A DNA stretch of 8,301 nt from Actinomycetes bacterium. Lineage in GTDB: Bacteria > Actinomycetota > Acidimicrobiia > Acidimicrobiales > RAAP-2. The translations under genes were made by a program, and so were the position numbers. This document shows, in pieces, positions 1 to 6,305 of the stretch (position 1 is the first letter of the stretch; the number at the start of each line of letters is the position of its first letter). The notes beneath the pieces were generated by a model. That model did not search any database. It had not been told where the DNA came from and was given only the letters and a program-made list of their open reading frames with translations. The DNA lies in NCBI GenBank assembly GCA_021826655.1, contig JAKAZC010000110.1, forward strand, positions 1-8,301. Reading direction: 5' to 3'.

Positions 1-39
1 CCGGTCACGCTACCGCGCCGGGCGCGTGGTCCCGGGAGG

Positions 40-1383
40 TCAGGCGTCCAGGCGGACGAGGTCGTCGAGCGTCTCGCGGCGGACAACGGTGCGCGCCTCG
101 CCGTCAGCGACGAACACCACCGCCGGTCGCGGCACCTTGTTGTAGTTGGACGCCATCGAGTGACCGTACGCGCCGGTCACCGGGGTGCACAGGATGTCAC
201 CCACGGCAAGATCCTCCGGCACGTACCCGTCGGCGACGACCACGTCGCCCGTCTCGCAGTGCTTTCCCACGAGCCGGATGGGAACCGGGCGCCCGGCACC
301 GGTCTCCCGCGGCAGGAACGCTTCGTAGCCGCTGCCGTAGAGGACCGGGCGGGGGTTGTCGCTCATCCCGCCGTCGATCGCTACGTAGGTCCGGTGACCG
401 GGCACGTCCTTGACCGTTCCCACCTTGTAGAGGGTGACGCCGGCAGCCGCCACGATGGAGCGGCCGGGCTCCGCGGTGACACGGACGGAATCGGCGATAC
501 CGGCCCGACGACATGCGTCGCGGACCGATGACGCCCACTGGGCCATCGGCGGGGCCTCTTCGCCGTTGACATAGGCCACACCCAGCCCACCCCCCACCAC
601 CAGCTCCGGAAGCCCCAGCGGGGCGACGAAGCCGGCGAGCACGTCGATGGCCTGGGTGAACGGCTCGAGGGCGAAGACCTGGCTCCCGAGGTGGGCGTGG
701 ATCCCCACGAACTCCACGGTTCCGGTCGCGTCCAGTGCGACGAGCCGCTCCACGGCGCGTGCCGCGGCACCCGATGCGAGCCCGAAGCCGAATTTCGAGT
801 CCTCCTGGCCGGTGCGGACGAACTCGTGGGTGTGGACCTCGACACCCGGCGTGATCCGGGCGAGCACCTTCGGCCGCCAGTGCACCGGGAGCTCCGCGTC
901 CTCGGGACCGCCCTCGAGGGCGGGCGGATCGGCCACCAGTGCCTCGATCCGGTCGATCTCGTCGAAGGAGTCGACCACGATCCGACCCACCCCGACCGCC
1001 AGCGCAGCGGCCAACTCCTCGGTCGACTTGTTGTTTCCGTGCAGGACCAGTCGCGCAGGTGGCACCCCGGCGGTCAGGGCCACGTGGAGCTCACCTCCCG
1101 TCGACACGTCGAGGCACATCCCCTCCTCGTGGGCGAGCTTCGCCATCGCCACGCACAGGAACGCCTTGGTGGCGTAGGCGACGCCGTCCCCCCAGGCGTC
1201 GACCGCGGCGCGGCACGACTCGCGCAGGTGGGCCTCGTCGTAGACGAACAGCGGGGTGCCGTGGAGCTCGGCGAGATCGACCACGTCGCAGCCGCCGATC
1301 GACAGATGTCCATCGGCACCGATGGTTGCGGTGGACGGCAGGAGCCGGAGATCCACCGGTTCCGCGGGGACGGGCACGGTCAC
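40..1383 (-). CDS. lysA: Diaminopimelate decarboxylase (LysA)
   Basis: PLP-dependent enzyme (447 aa) of the last lysine step, meso-diaminopimelate to L-lysine plus CO2, in the cytoplasm. Visible motifs of the fold-type III decarboxylase family are YATKAF with the PLP lysine at about K73, the HAHLGSQ segment near residues 229-235, the glycine-rich VVGGGLG phosphate-binding stretch near 262-268, EPGRS near 305-309, the active-site CETGD around C376, and GAYGHSMASNYN near 404-415. Length is normal for the family. The start is the GTG at 1383, whose GTGA overlaps the argS stop; GAGG lies 4 bases upstream. The open frame extends 25 codons further up but only within argS. The overlap implies translational coupling to argS. 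In many actinobacteria hom follows; the 39 bases left of the stop are too few to show this, although a GTG at 8-6 could be its start. Confidence 0.96.
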   Translation of the reverse strand: MTVPVPAEPVDLRLLPSTATIGADGHLSIGGCDVVDLAELHGTPLFVYDEAHLRESCRAAVDAWGDGVAYATKAFLCVAMAKLAHEEGMCLDVSTGGELHVALTAGVPPARLVLHGNNKSTEELAAALAVGVGRIVVDSFDEIDRIEALVADPPALEGGPEDAELPVHWRPKVLARITPGVEVHTHEFVRTGQEDSKFGFGLASGAAARAVERLVALDATGTVEFVGIHAHLGSQVFALEPFTQAIDVLAGFVAPLGLPELVVGGGLGVAYVNGEEAPPMAQWASSVRDACRRAGIADSVRVTAEPGRSIVAAAGVTLYKVGTVKDVPGHRTYVAIDGGMSDNPRPVLYGSGYEAFLPRETGAGRPVPIRLVGKHCETGDVVVADGYVPEDLAVGDILCTPVTGAYGHSMASNYNKVPRPAVVFVADGEARTVVRRETLDDLVRLDA

Positions 1384-3068
1384 ATCGCCTCGGGCGCGGA
1401 CACGCCGAGGAGGCCGAGGCCGATACCCAACCCGATCCGGACCGCCTCGACCAGCCACAGGCGGGCCTGGGCCACGGCCGGGTCGACGTCGTCAGCCAGG
1501 ATCGGGCAGTCGTGGTAGAAGCCGTGGAAGCACGACGCCAGGCGCCGCACCCACGTGGTCACCTTGGACGGGGCCCGGTCGACGGCGGCGTCGGCCACCA
1601 CCTCGGGAAGCTCCTCGAGGCAGCGCAGAAGCTCGAGTTCTCGCGGGTGCGTGAGCAGCGACAGGTCGACCCGGTCCCGGTGCACCCTGGTCACACCGCG
1701 CTCGACCGCCTTGCGGCCGACCCCGGCGATCCGTGCGTTGGCCATCTGCACGTAGAACACCGGATTGTCCACCGACTGTTCGCGTACGGTGGCCAGGTCG
1801 AAGGTGGCCGCCTGGTCGAGCGTGCTCATCAGGCTGAGGATCCGCGTGGCGTCGGGGCCGATGTCGGCGATCACGGTGTCGAGGTCGATGGCGTTTCCTG
1901 CTCGCTTTCCCATTTTGACGGCCTCGTCGCCGTCCACCAACGAGACCATCTGGCCGAGCTTGACCTCCAGGCGGGCGGGATCGACACCCAGCGCTTCCAC
2001 GCCGGCCATCAGACTGGCCACCTGGCCGTGGTGGTCGGCCCCGAACACGTCGATGACCCGATCGAAGCCGCGCACCAGGAACTTGTCGCGGTGGTACGCG
2101 AGGTCGCCGGCGAGGTAGGTGGCGTCACCGTTCGCCTTGCGCAGCACCCGGTCACGGACGTCTCCGAGCTGCTCGGACCTGAACCAGGTGGCACCATCCT
2201 GCTCGTAGACCAACCCCTCCGCCTCGAGGAGGGCGATCGTTTCGTCTACGGCACCGCTCTCCTCGATCGAGGCCTGCGAATACCACTCGTCGAAGTAGAT
2301 CCCCACCGAGGCCAGGGTTGCCCGGATCCGGTCCAGGATCCGGTCGGCGGCCCACCGACCGGCGGCGGTGACGTCGTCGGGGCCGTCGTACTCGGCGGCC
2401 AGGTCGGTCACGTACTGACCCTGGTAGCCGCCCTCGGGCACCTCGCCGCCCCGATGCCGTGCGAGCAGGCTCGCGCCGAGCGTGCGGATCTGCCCGCCGG
2501 TGTCGTTGACGTAGTACTCGCGGCTCACCTCGTGTCCGCTCCGCGCGAGCACCCGGGCCAGCGCGTCGCCGTAGCTGCCCCACCAGCCGTTGCCCACGTG
2601 GATCGGCCCGGTCGGATTGGCAGAGATGAACTCGACCTGGACCTTCTCCCCGTGGCCCACGTCAGGGCGCGCATAGTGCTCCTCCCCGCCGGCCAGCACC
2701 GCGGCAAGTGCGTCGTGCAGCCAGCCGTCGTCGAGTCGGAAGTTGACGAAGCCCGGCCCGGCGACCTCGACCGAGACCACGTGATCCGGAAGGGCACGTT
2801 CGAGTACGTCGACGACGGCCGTGGCCAGGGCCCGGGGATTCGAGCCGGCCCGCTTGGCCGTCACCATGGCGACGTTGGTGGACCAGTCGCCGTGCCCGCG
2901 GCCGGCGGGACGTTCGAGATGCACGGCGTCGGGCGCGACGGCCAGTTCCAGGCCGCCCTCTGCGGCGACCACGTCGACGGCCGAACTCACCGCGTCGGCC
3001 AACCTGTCGCGGATCGGTCGGTAGGCGGGAGCTGCAGGCGGAACCGGGGCATCGTCTGAATCGGACAT
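1380..3068 (-). CDS. argS: Arginyl-tRNA synthetase (ArgS)
   Basis: Class I aminoacyl-tRNA synthetase (562 aa) that charges tRNA-Arg with arginine using ATP. Order of parts: N-terminal Arg-tRNA-synthetase domain (about 17-110) that recognises the tRNA D-loop side; catalytic Rossmann domain with SANPTGPIHVGN (HIGH-type signature HVGN at 157-160), YYVNDTGGQ near 185-193 and GADHHGQV at 343-350; the second signature reads KMGKR at 385-389, with Gly where KMSKR has Ser; C-terminal helical DALR anticodon-binding domain (from about NPVFYVQMANARI, 435, to the end), finishing in LGVSAPEAM, a typical ArgRS C-terminus. The ATG at 3068 is preferred: the frame runs 37 codons further upstream, but that stretch is low-complexity and unlike the family. 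No Shine-Dalgarno sequence is seen; a TAnnnT hexamer 9 bases upstream suggests a leaderless mRNA. lysA follows with a 4-base overlap. Confidence 0.97.
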   Translation of the reverse strand: MSDSDDAPVPPAAPAYRPIRDRLADAVSSAVDVVAAEGGLELAVAPDAVHLERPAGRGHGDWSTNVAMVTAKRAGSNPRALATAVVDVLERALPDHVVSVEVAGPGFVNFRLDDGWLHDALAAVLAGGEEHYARPDVGHGEKVQVEFISANPTGPIHVGNGWWGSYGDALARVLARSGHEVSREYYVNDTGGQIRTLGASLLARHRGGEVPEGGYQGQYVTDLAAEYDGPDDVTAAGRWAADRILDRIRATLASVGIYFDEWYSQASIEESGAVDETIALLEAEGLVYEQDGATWFRSEQLGDVRDRVLRKANGDATYLAGDLAYHRDKFLVRGFDRVIDVFGADHHGQVASLMAGVEALGVDPARLEVKLGQMVSLVDGDEAVKMGKRAGNAIDLDTVIADIGPDATRILSLMSTLDQAATFDLATVREQSVDNPVFYVQMANARIAGVGRKAVERGVTRVHRDRVDLSLLTHPRELELLRCLEELPEVVADAAVDRAPSKVTTWVRRLASCFHGFYHDCPILADDVDPAVAQARLWLVEAVRIGLGIGLGLLGVSAPEAM

Positions 3069-3077
3069 CGAGGACCG

Positions 3078-3083
3078 AGGATA
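3078..3083 (-). promoter_or_regulatory. Candidate -10 box of argS-lysA (leaderless)
   Basis: On the minus strand TATCCT lies 9 bases before the argS ATG and fits the TAnnnT core of actinobacterial -10 elements. No convincing -35 box is seen. With no ribosome binding site between it and ATG, transcription would start at or within a few bases of the start codon. Motif seen; function inferred. Confidence 0.35.
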
Positions 3084-3173
3084 CGTGGTCGGGAACCCCG
3101 CCCCCGGACGCCGCCGGGACGTGCCCGGAGTGCGGGGCACGGCGTTGGCAGTAGCATTGCCTCTTCTGCAGCG

Positions 3174-3219
3174 GGTCACCGGTCACCGGTCGCCGTCAAA
3201 CGGACCCGGACCCGGACCC
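3174..3219 (+). repeat. Two short tandem repeats before tRNA-Arg
   Basis: GGTCACC occurs twice and then once as GGTCGCC (3174-3194), followed closely by three copies of GGACCC (3202-3219). The G/T-rich first block and the second block are partly complementary (GGGTC with GACCC), so the stretch could fold in the tRNA precursor leader. TAGCAT at 3152-3157 is the only TAnnnT hexamer noted between the argS start and the tRNA and might be the tRNA -10 box, but no good -35 accompanies it. A role is not established. Confidence 0.4.
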
Positions 3220-3225
3220 AACGCT

Positions 3226-3300
3226 GCCCCTGTAGCTCAGCGGATAGAGCGTCGGCCTCCGGAGCCGAAAGCGCAGGTTCGAGTCCTGCCAGGGGCACCA
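3226..3300 (+). tRNA. tRNA-Arg (anticodon CCG)
   Basis: A complete 75-nt cloverleaf with encoded CCA. Acceptor stem GCCCCTG (3226-3232) pairs fully with CAGGGGC (3290-3296); discriminator A3297; CCA 3298-3300. D stem GCTC/GAGC with loop AGCGGATA. Anticodon stem TCGGC/GCCGA encloses loop CTCCGGA, anticodon CCG at 3259-3261, reading the arginine codon CGG. A 4-base variable loop, T stem GCAGG/CCTGC and loop TTCGAGT complete it. A20 in the D loop is as expected for bacterial tRNA-Arg. CGG is a frequent Arg codon in GC-rich genomes. It is divergent from argS, whose product charges it. Confidence 0.97.
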
Positions 3301-3302
3301 GG

Positions 3303-3322
3303 GTGATGTCTCGGGACATCGC
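3303..3322 (+). terminator. Hairpin just after tRNA-Arg
   Basis: GATGTC TCGG GACATC is a perfect 6-bp stem with a tetraloop, extended by a G-U and a G-C pair, starting 3 bases after the tRNA CCA. The position suits a tRNA transcript terminator or 3' processing element. There is no T-tract, as is common for actinobacterial terminators, so the call is tentative. Confidence 0.4.
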
Positions 3323-3465
3323 GGACGGTCCAGCTCGCGCACGGTAGGCCATTACGGCCCGCCGGTGACGGGTTATCAGTCCTCGGACGGGCCCAGGGCG
3401 AGGTGGCAGAATTCGTCACCCTCCTATGGTTACCGACGCCGGATCCGCCACGACCGGTCGACCCG

Positions 3466-4260
3466 TCAACCGGGGCGGTCGGTGAGCTTGGTCCCGTCCC
3501 ACCACTGGACCGGCCGACCCGGACTGTCCGGGTTGCCGTACCAACCCGGGGGCAGGCGGATCCCCGGGGCCGGTGACTCGACCTCCCATCCACCGCGACC
3601 GTCGTCATCCTCGCCCGGGGCGATCGGTCGACCGCGGTCCCGCACGGGCGCCTGTTCCGGTTCGGGCACCGGTTCCGGTTCCGGTTCCGACATCTGCTCG
3701 ACCGGGCGGCCCGACACGAACAGGTCGATGGCGTCGGGTCCGGTCGGCGGGGGGACGTCGGTCGGGGGCCGGGCCGCCGCCGCCGGGACGGTGGTGCGTG
3801 CCGGCTCCGACGGGGACGTGGATTCCGACGGGGACGTGGATTCCGACGGGGACGTGGATTCCGACGGGGACGTGGATTCCGACGGGGACGTGGATTCCGA
3901 GGGGGACGTGGATTCCGAGGGCATGGCCTTCGCCGTCCCCGAGCCGCGGGCCGGCGAGGGCACCCCGGACCTGCCGTCCGCGGCCTCCTGGGGGTCGGTC
4001 ACGTGGCGCCAGGTCCGCACGGCCAGGGCGAACGAACCGAGTAGCAGGACGGCACCGAGGACGACCAGCCCGACCCCGACATGAGCCGTCACGGAGAACG
4101 CGGCACAGCCCCGCGCGGTGACGGCGCTCCGGGTCAGGACCACCAGATTCGTGGAGCATCCCGCCGATGACGGGCTGAAGAGCGCGAAGGCCAGGGTGCC
4201 GACACCCAACGAGATGCCACCCCACAGGGCACACAGCGTTCGCCCTCGGCCTGCTCCCAT
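3466..4260 (-). CDS. Two-helix membrane protein with SPSEST repeats and C-terminal DUF2510
   Basis: 264 aa, function unknown. Basic N-terminus (MGAGRGR), membrane segment about 8-30, an outside loop holding two cysteines (C35, C52) that could form a disulfide, second membrane segment about 60-82 followed by RTWRH. The positive-inside rule puts both ends in the cytoplasm. The long tail is low-complexity: xPSEST in tandem at 113-152, Pro/Ala-rich stretch, EPEPEPVPEPE near 192-202, then PPGWYGNPDSPGRPVQWWDG at the end, which matches the DUF2510 motif (PGWYxDP...xxxWDG) common in actinobacterial membrane proteins. The Ser/Thr-rich repeats could be phosphorylated or act as a flexible linker; both are inference. 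ATG at 4260 has no Shine-Dalgarno sequence and is preceded by TAGGTT. It stands alone, 145 bases after alkB. Confidence 0.85.
   Translation of the reverse strand: MGAGRGRTLCALWGGISLGVGTLAFALFSPSSAGCSTNLVVLTRSAVTARGCAAFSVTAHVGVGLVVLGAVLLLGSFALAVRTWRHVTDPQEAADGRSGVPSPARGSGTAKAMPSESTSPSESTSPSESTSPSESTSPSESTSPSESTSPSEPARTTVPAAAARPPTDVPPPTGPDAIDLFVSGRPVEQMSEPEPEPVPEPEQAPVRDRGRPIAPGEDDDGRGGWEVESPAPGIRLPPGWYGNPDSPGRPVQWWDGTKLTDRPG
3806..3913 (-). repeat. 18-bp tandem repeat, six units
   Basis: Unit TCCGACGGGGACGTGGAT (plus strand) is repeated six times in a row. Units 1-5 are identical and unit 6 differs at one base (GAC to GAG); a partial seventh unit follows at 3914. It encodes Ser-Thr-Ser-Pro-Ser-Glu repeats of the DUF2510 protein and keeps frame whatever the copy number. 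The near-perfect identity suggests recent expansion by slippage or recombination. Confidence 0.95.
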
Positions 4261-4268
4261 ACCGGCTG

Positions 4269-4274
4269 AACCTA
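4269..4274 (-). promoter_or_regulatory. Candidate -10 box of the DUF2510 gene
   Basis: Minus-strand TAGGTT (TAnnnT) ends 8 bases before the ATG at 4260. With no ribosome binding site in between, this fits a leaderless or near-leaderless start. No clear -35 is seen. Confidence 0.33.
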
Positions 4275-4384
4275 CCGGACCCCGGAAAACGCAGGTGTGA
4301 GGAACCCCGCACCGCTACGGAGAGTGGGCGGGACGCCCGTGTGCCGACCACGGCCAGCGGCAGGAAGGCCGCATCCCGCGGTGA

Positions 4385-4403
4385 CCAGGTGGATGTCCAC
4401 TGG
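4385..4403 (-). terminator. Hairpin right after alkB
   Basis: Two bases beyond the alkB stop, the minus strand reads CCAG TGG acat CCA c CTGG: a 7-bp stem with one bulged base and a 4-base loop. It may end the repeat protein-RDD-alkB transcript. There is no U-tract. Confidence 0.35.
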
Positions 4404-4405
4404 GT

Positions 4406-5077
4406 TCAGCCGGTCAGGCCGGTCTGACGGATAGTGACATTGAGCCGCCCGGGCAGGTCGCCCAACGCGGGGTCACCGGAGCCCGGCACCAGTCGGGTCA
4501 CGCCGTGGTAGGCGAAGCGAGACGGTCCACCGAACACCACCACGTCCCCTGAACCGAGGGGTACGTCGGTCCAGGGTCGGCCACGTGCTTCGGCGTTGCC
4601 GAAGCGGAAGATCCCGGTCGCTCCGATGCTCAACGACACCACAGGGACAGTGACCACCTCGTCACGGTCGACGTGCATCCCCATCCTCGACCCGGGGCCG
4701 TACCAGTTGAGCAAAGCGACATCAGGAGCGAATCCGTCCGGATCGGTGGCCACGAGGGTATCGACCGCCACGGCGTCGGCCACCGCCCGCCTGCTGAGAT
4801 GGCCCAGCCACCGCGGGAAGGCCAGTGCACGGCCACCGTCCCCGTCGTCACGGGTGCGCACGTAGCGGTAGGGGATCCAGTGCCACCCGAGTCCCACCAT
4901 GCCGACGGACATCGACGAGCCGCTCGGCATCCGGGGTGCTCTCGGTCCCCCGGATGACGCCCCCCAGGCGCGGCAACGGGCTGCGAGCTCCAACCGCAGG
5001 CCGACGTCGAGCCACGCCGGGAGATGCACCGCCCCCGGGGCGATGACGGCCGGGCGGTCCGGTAGGAGCCGGTCCAC
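4406..5077 (-). CDS. alkB: AlkB-like 2-oxoglutarate/Fe(II) dioxygenase
   Basis: 223 aa, close to the length of E. coli AlkB. The family oxidatively removes alkyl groups from damaged nucleobases (1-methyladenine, 3-methylcytosine), using O2, 2-oxoglutarate and Fe(II). The core is intact: LLNWYGPGSRMGMHVDRDE holds the iron-binding H135 and D137 and the following D139 (equivalent of E. coli D135); SGDVVVFGGPSRFAYHGV supplies the distal H191; RLNVTIRQTG carries R211 and R217, which bind 2-oxoglutarate. The N-terminal third, which usually forms the nucleotide-recognition lid, is less conserved. The GTG at 5077 comes 7 bases after the RDD stop, with only a weak GCGGG-type site before it, so co-transcription or coupling with the RDD gene is likely. 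The exact substrate (DNA, RNA or tRNA) cannot be told from sequence. Confidence 0.93.
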   Translation of the reverse strand: MDRLLPDRPAVIAPGAVHLPAWLDVGLRLELAARCRAWGASSGGPRAPRMPSGSSMSVGMVGLGWHWIPYRYVRTRDDGDGGRALAFPRWLGHLSRRAVADAVAVDTLVATDPDGFAPDVALLNWYGPGSRMGMHVDRDEVVTVPVVSLSIGATGIFRFGNAEARGRPWTDVPLGSGDVVVFGGPSRFAYHGVTRLVPGSGDPALGDLPGRLNVTIRQTGLTG

Positions 5078-5084
5078 GACCCGC

Positions 5085-5621
5085 TCAGGTCGGCGCCGTC
5101 GGCTCCTGCTTCGCCAGCCACCGCAACCTGGCGGCCCTGGCGTCCCAGGAGTAGACGACCACGGTCCGGGCGAAGCGGTCGTGCCAGGCGTGGCGGTCCC
5201 GGTTCAAGAGGATGCCGAGGAACCCGAGCCCGAACAGGAAGAAGCTGAGCGGGAGTGTCAGCGTGCGGACGACCGCCTGACGACCGGTGACCGGCTCGCC
5301 GGTGGCACCGACCACCCGGATCCCGACCAGCGCCATCCCCACCGTCTTACCGCTGAGCGACCACTGGTAGGCGAAGTAGACGAACTCCCACGCCACCAGG
5401 GCGAGCAGGGTGATCAACGACGTGATGCGCCCGTGGGTCAGATCGACGGTCGTCCCGGTGACCAACTGGATGGCGAAGGTGACGGCGCCGACCGAGAGGG
5501 TGAAGACCCCCCACGACACCCCGACGTCGGCAGCGAGCGCCGCCAGCCGAGTCACCCCGCCGGCGAAGTTGCCCTGCCTGCCGGCGACCGGGGGCGCGGC
5601 CACTGCGGCGCGTGCGGTCAC
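5085..5621 (-). CDS. RDD family membrane protein
   Basis: 178 aa with three predicted membrane segments, about 27-54, 66-88 and 120-139. The residues naming the family are in place: R25 and D32 in the first helix (TRLAALAADVG), and aspartates in NRDRHAWHDRF (142, 148) after the last helix. SGKTVGMALVGIRVV at 90-104 is the usual RDD central motif. The biochemical role of most RDD proteins is unknown; a transport role has been suggested for some. The start is the GTG at 5621: its GTGA overlaps the stop of the repeat-protein gene and GGGAGG sits 8 bases upstream, ideal spacing. The frame stays open up to 6215, but that part is Arg/Gly-rich out-of-frame translation of the repeat gene. Translational coupling suggests the two products work together. 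Confidence 0.9.
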   Translation of the reverse strand: MTARAAVAAPPVAGRQGNFAGGVTRLAALAADVGVSWGVFTLSVGAVTFAIQLVTGTTVDLTHGRITSLITLLALVAWEFVYFAYQWSLSGKTVGMALVGIRVVGATGEPVTGRQAVVRTLTLPLSFFLFGLGFLGILLNRDRHAWHDRFARTVVVYSWDARAARLRWLAKQEPTAPT

Positions 5622-6178
5622 GAGGGCGGCCTCCCACCCGAAGGCAGGAGGCCCACCGGGTCGTCCGCCGCGGCCGGCGGGGCGACGAGCCCCGGCGGAC
5701 CGACCGGCCAGTCTTCCGGATTGCGACGCAGGATCCGATTGACCCATCGGGCCACGAAGTCGTCGAGTCCGACGCCCTGCGCCCGGACGAGGTCGAGAGC
5801 CTCGGACGCCACCCCGCTCGTCGAACGGGCGATGATCGTGCCGAGCTCGGTCTGCTCGACCAGAGAGTCGATGTCGACCTGCTGGATCACCTTCTCCACG
5901 TCGACCCGGTCGATGATCCTCTGGACGTCGACTCGCTCGATGATCTGCTCCACGTCGACCCGGCTGACGATCTTGTCCACGTCCACCCGGTCGACGACCC
6001 TGTCCACGTCCACCCGGTCGATCAGCGCGTCCACGTCGACCTTCGACACGATGGCGTCGACGTCGACCTTGGCCAGCAACGCGTCCACGTCGACCTTCGA
6101 GACGAGGGCGTCGATGTCGGCGGCCTCGATCACCAGGCCGACCACCCGAACGGCGATCGACTCGACCATCTGCTCCAT
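5618..6178 (-). CDS. Val-Asp nonapeptide repeat protein upstream of RDD
   Basis: 186 aa from ATG 6178 (a TTG at 6205 would add 9 residues; ATG 6169 is also possible). A short amphipathic N-terminus (MEQMVESIAVRVVGLVIEA) leads into ten to eleven tandem 9-residue units, residues about 20-118, with pattern V-D-V-[DEQ]-x-[ILV]-[ILV]-x-[KRQ]. After them come a non-repetitive helical part (EALDLVRAQGVGLDDFVARWVNRILRR) and a Pro/Gly-rich tail. No signal peptide or membrane helix is seen, so it is probably cytoplasmic or peripheral to the membrane. From memory, similar VDVD repeats precede or are fused to RDD domains in other actinobacteria; here the parts are separate genes with a 4-base overlap. 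The function is unknown. No clear promoter is visible upstream; read-through from bcp (127 bases away) is possible. A frameshift splitting a fusion is an alternative, but the good ribosome binding site of the RDD gene argues against it. Confidence 0.82.
   Translation of the reverse strand: MEQMVESIAVRVVGLVIEAADIDALVSKVDVDALLAKVDVDAIVSKVDVDALIDRVDVDRVVDRVDVDKIVSRVDVEQIIERVDVQRIIDRVDVEKVIQQVDIDSLVEQTELGTIIARSTSGVASEALDLVRAQGVGLDDFVARWVNRILRRNPEDWPVGPPGLVAPPAAADDPVGLLPSGGRPPS
5825..6121 (-). repeat. 27-bp in-frame repeats (Val-Asp nonads)
   Basis: Eleven consecutive 27-bp units, each built on a GTCGACGTGGAC-like core, encode nonapeptides from ADIDALVSK through nine V-D-V/I units to the diverged TELGTIIAR. 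Unlike the 18-bp repeat in the DUF2510 gene these units have diverged in sequence while keeping period and residue pattern, which points to long-standing selection on the protein. Confidence 0.92.
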
Positions 6179-6262
6179 CCGGCCGGATCCGGGCAGTGGG
6201 CTCAACCCCGGTCACGTGGCGTGGTCGACGTCATGTCCACAGCTTCCCATCGGTCGCCGCCC

Positions 6263-6284
6263 GAAGCGGGGACTGCCCCGCTCC
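6263..6284 (-). terminator. Hairpin terminator of bcp
   Basis: On the minus strand GGAGCGGGG cagt CCCCGCTTC forms a 9-bp stem (one G-U pair) with a tetraloop, starting 21 bases past the bcp stop. The G-U pair exists only in the minus-strand RNA; the plus strand would have an A-C mismatch, which supports action on bcp. A perfect 12-bp palindrome GCGCCCGGGCGC (6286-6297) lies between it and the stop. There is no U-tract. Confidence 0.5.
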
Positions 6285-6305
6285 GGCGCCCGGGCGCGTT
6301 CGGGG

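Noticed and set aside
6..8. GTG on the minus strand as the start of hom after lysA
   Set aside because: The gene order argS-lysA-hom is plausible from other actinobacteria, but fewer than three codons are visible and there is no clear ribosome binding site.
939..3059. Very long plus-strand open frame opposite argS
   Set aside because: It is antisense to a clear argS gene. In GC-rich DNA such frames stay open because stop codons are rare; the product is His/Arg/Gly-rich without any recognisable domain.
3085..3306. Small frame with VAQRIERRPPEPKAQVRVLP
   Set aside because: This is the well-known false translation of a tRNA gene; its last part is tRNA-Arg. The reverse-strand GRTRTCAFGSGGRRSIR is the antisense version of the same artefact.
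3425..3430. TATGGT as a plus-strand -10 box between the tRNA and the DUF2510 gene
   Set aside because: No -35 box fits and no plus-strand gene or RNA follows. The AGGAGG on the opposite strand nearby has no start codon at suitable distance.
3806..3913. DGDVDS repeats on the plus strand, resembling calcium-binding repeats
   Set aside because: They are the antisense reading of the SPSEST repeat inside a better-supported minus-strand gene; the calcium-motif likeness is a coincidence of codon composition.
6203..6205. TTG start of the repeat protein
   Set aside because: It is the first possible start after an in-frame stop but has no ribosome binding site, and the added residues (SPLPGSGR) look unlike the rest. 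The ATG at 6178 is preferred, without certainty.
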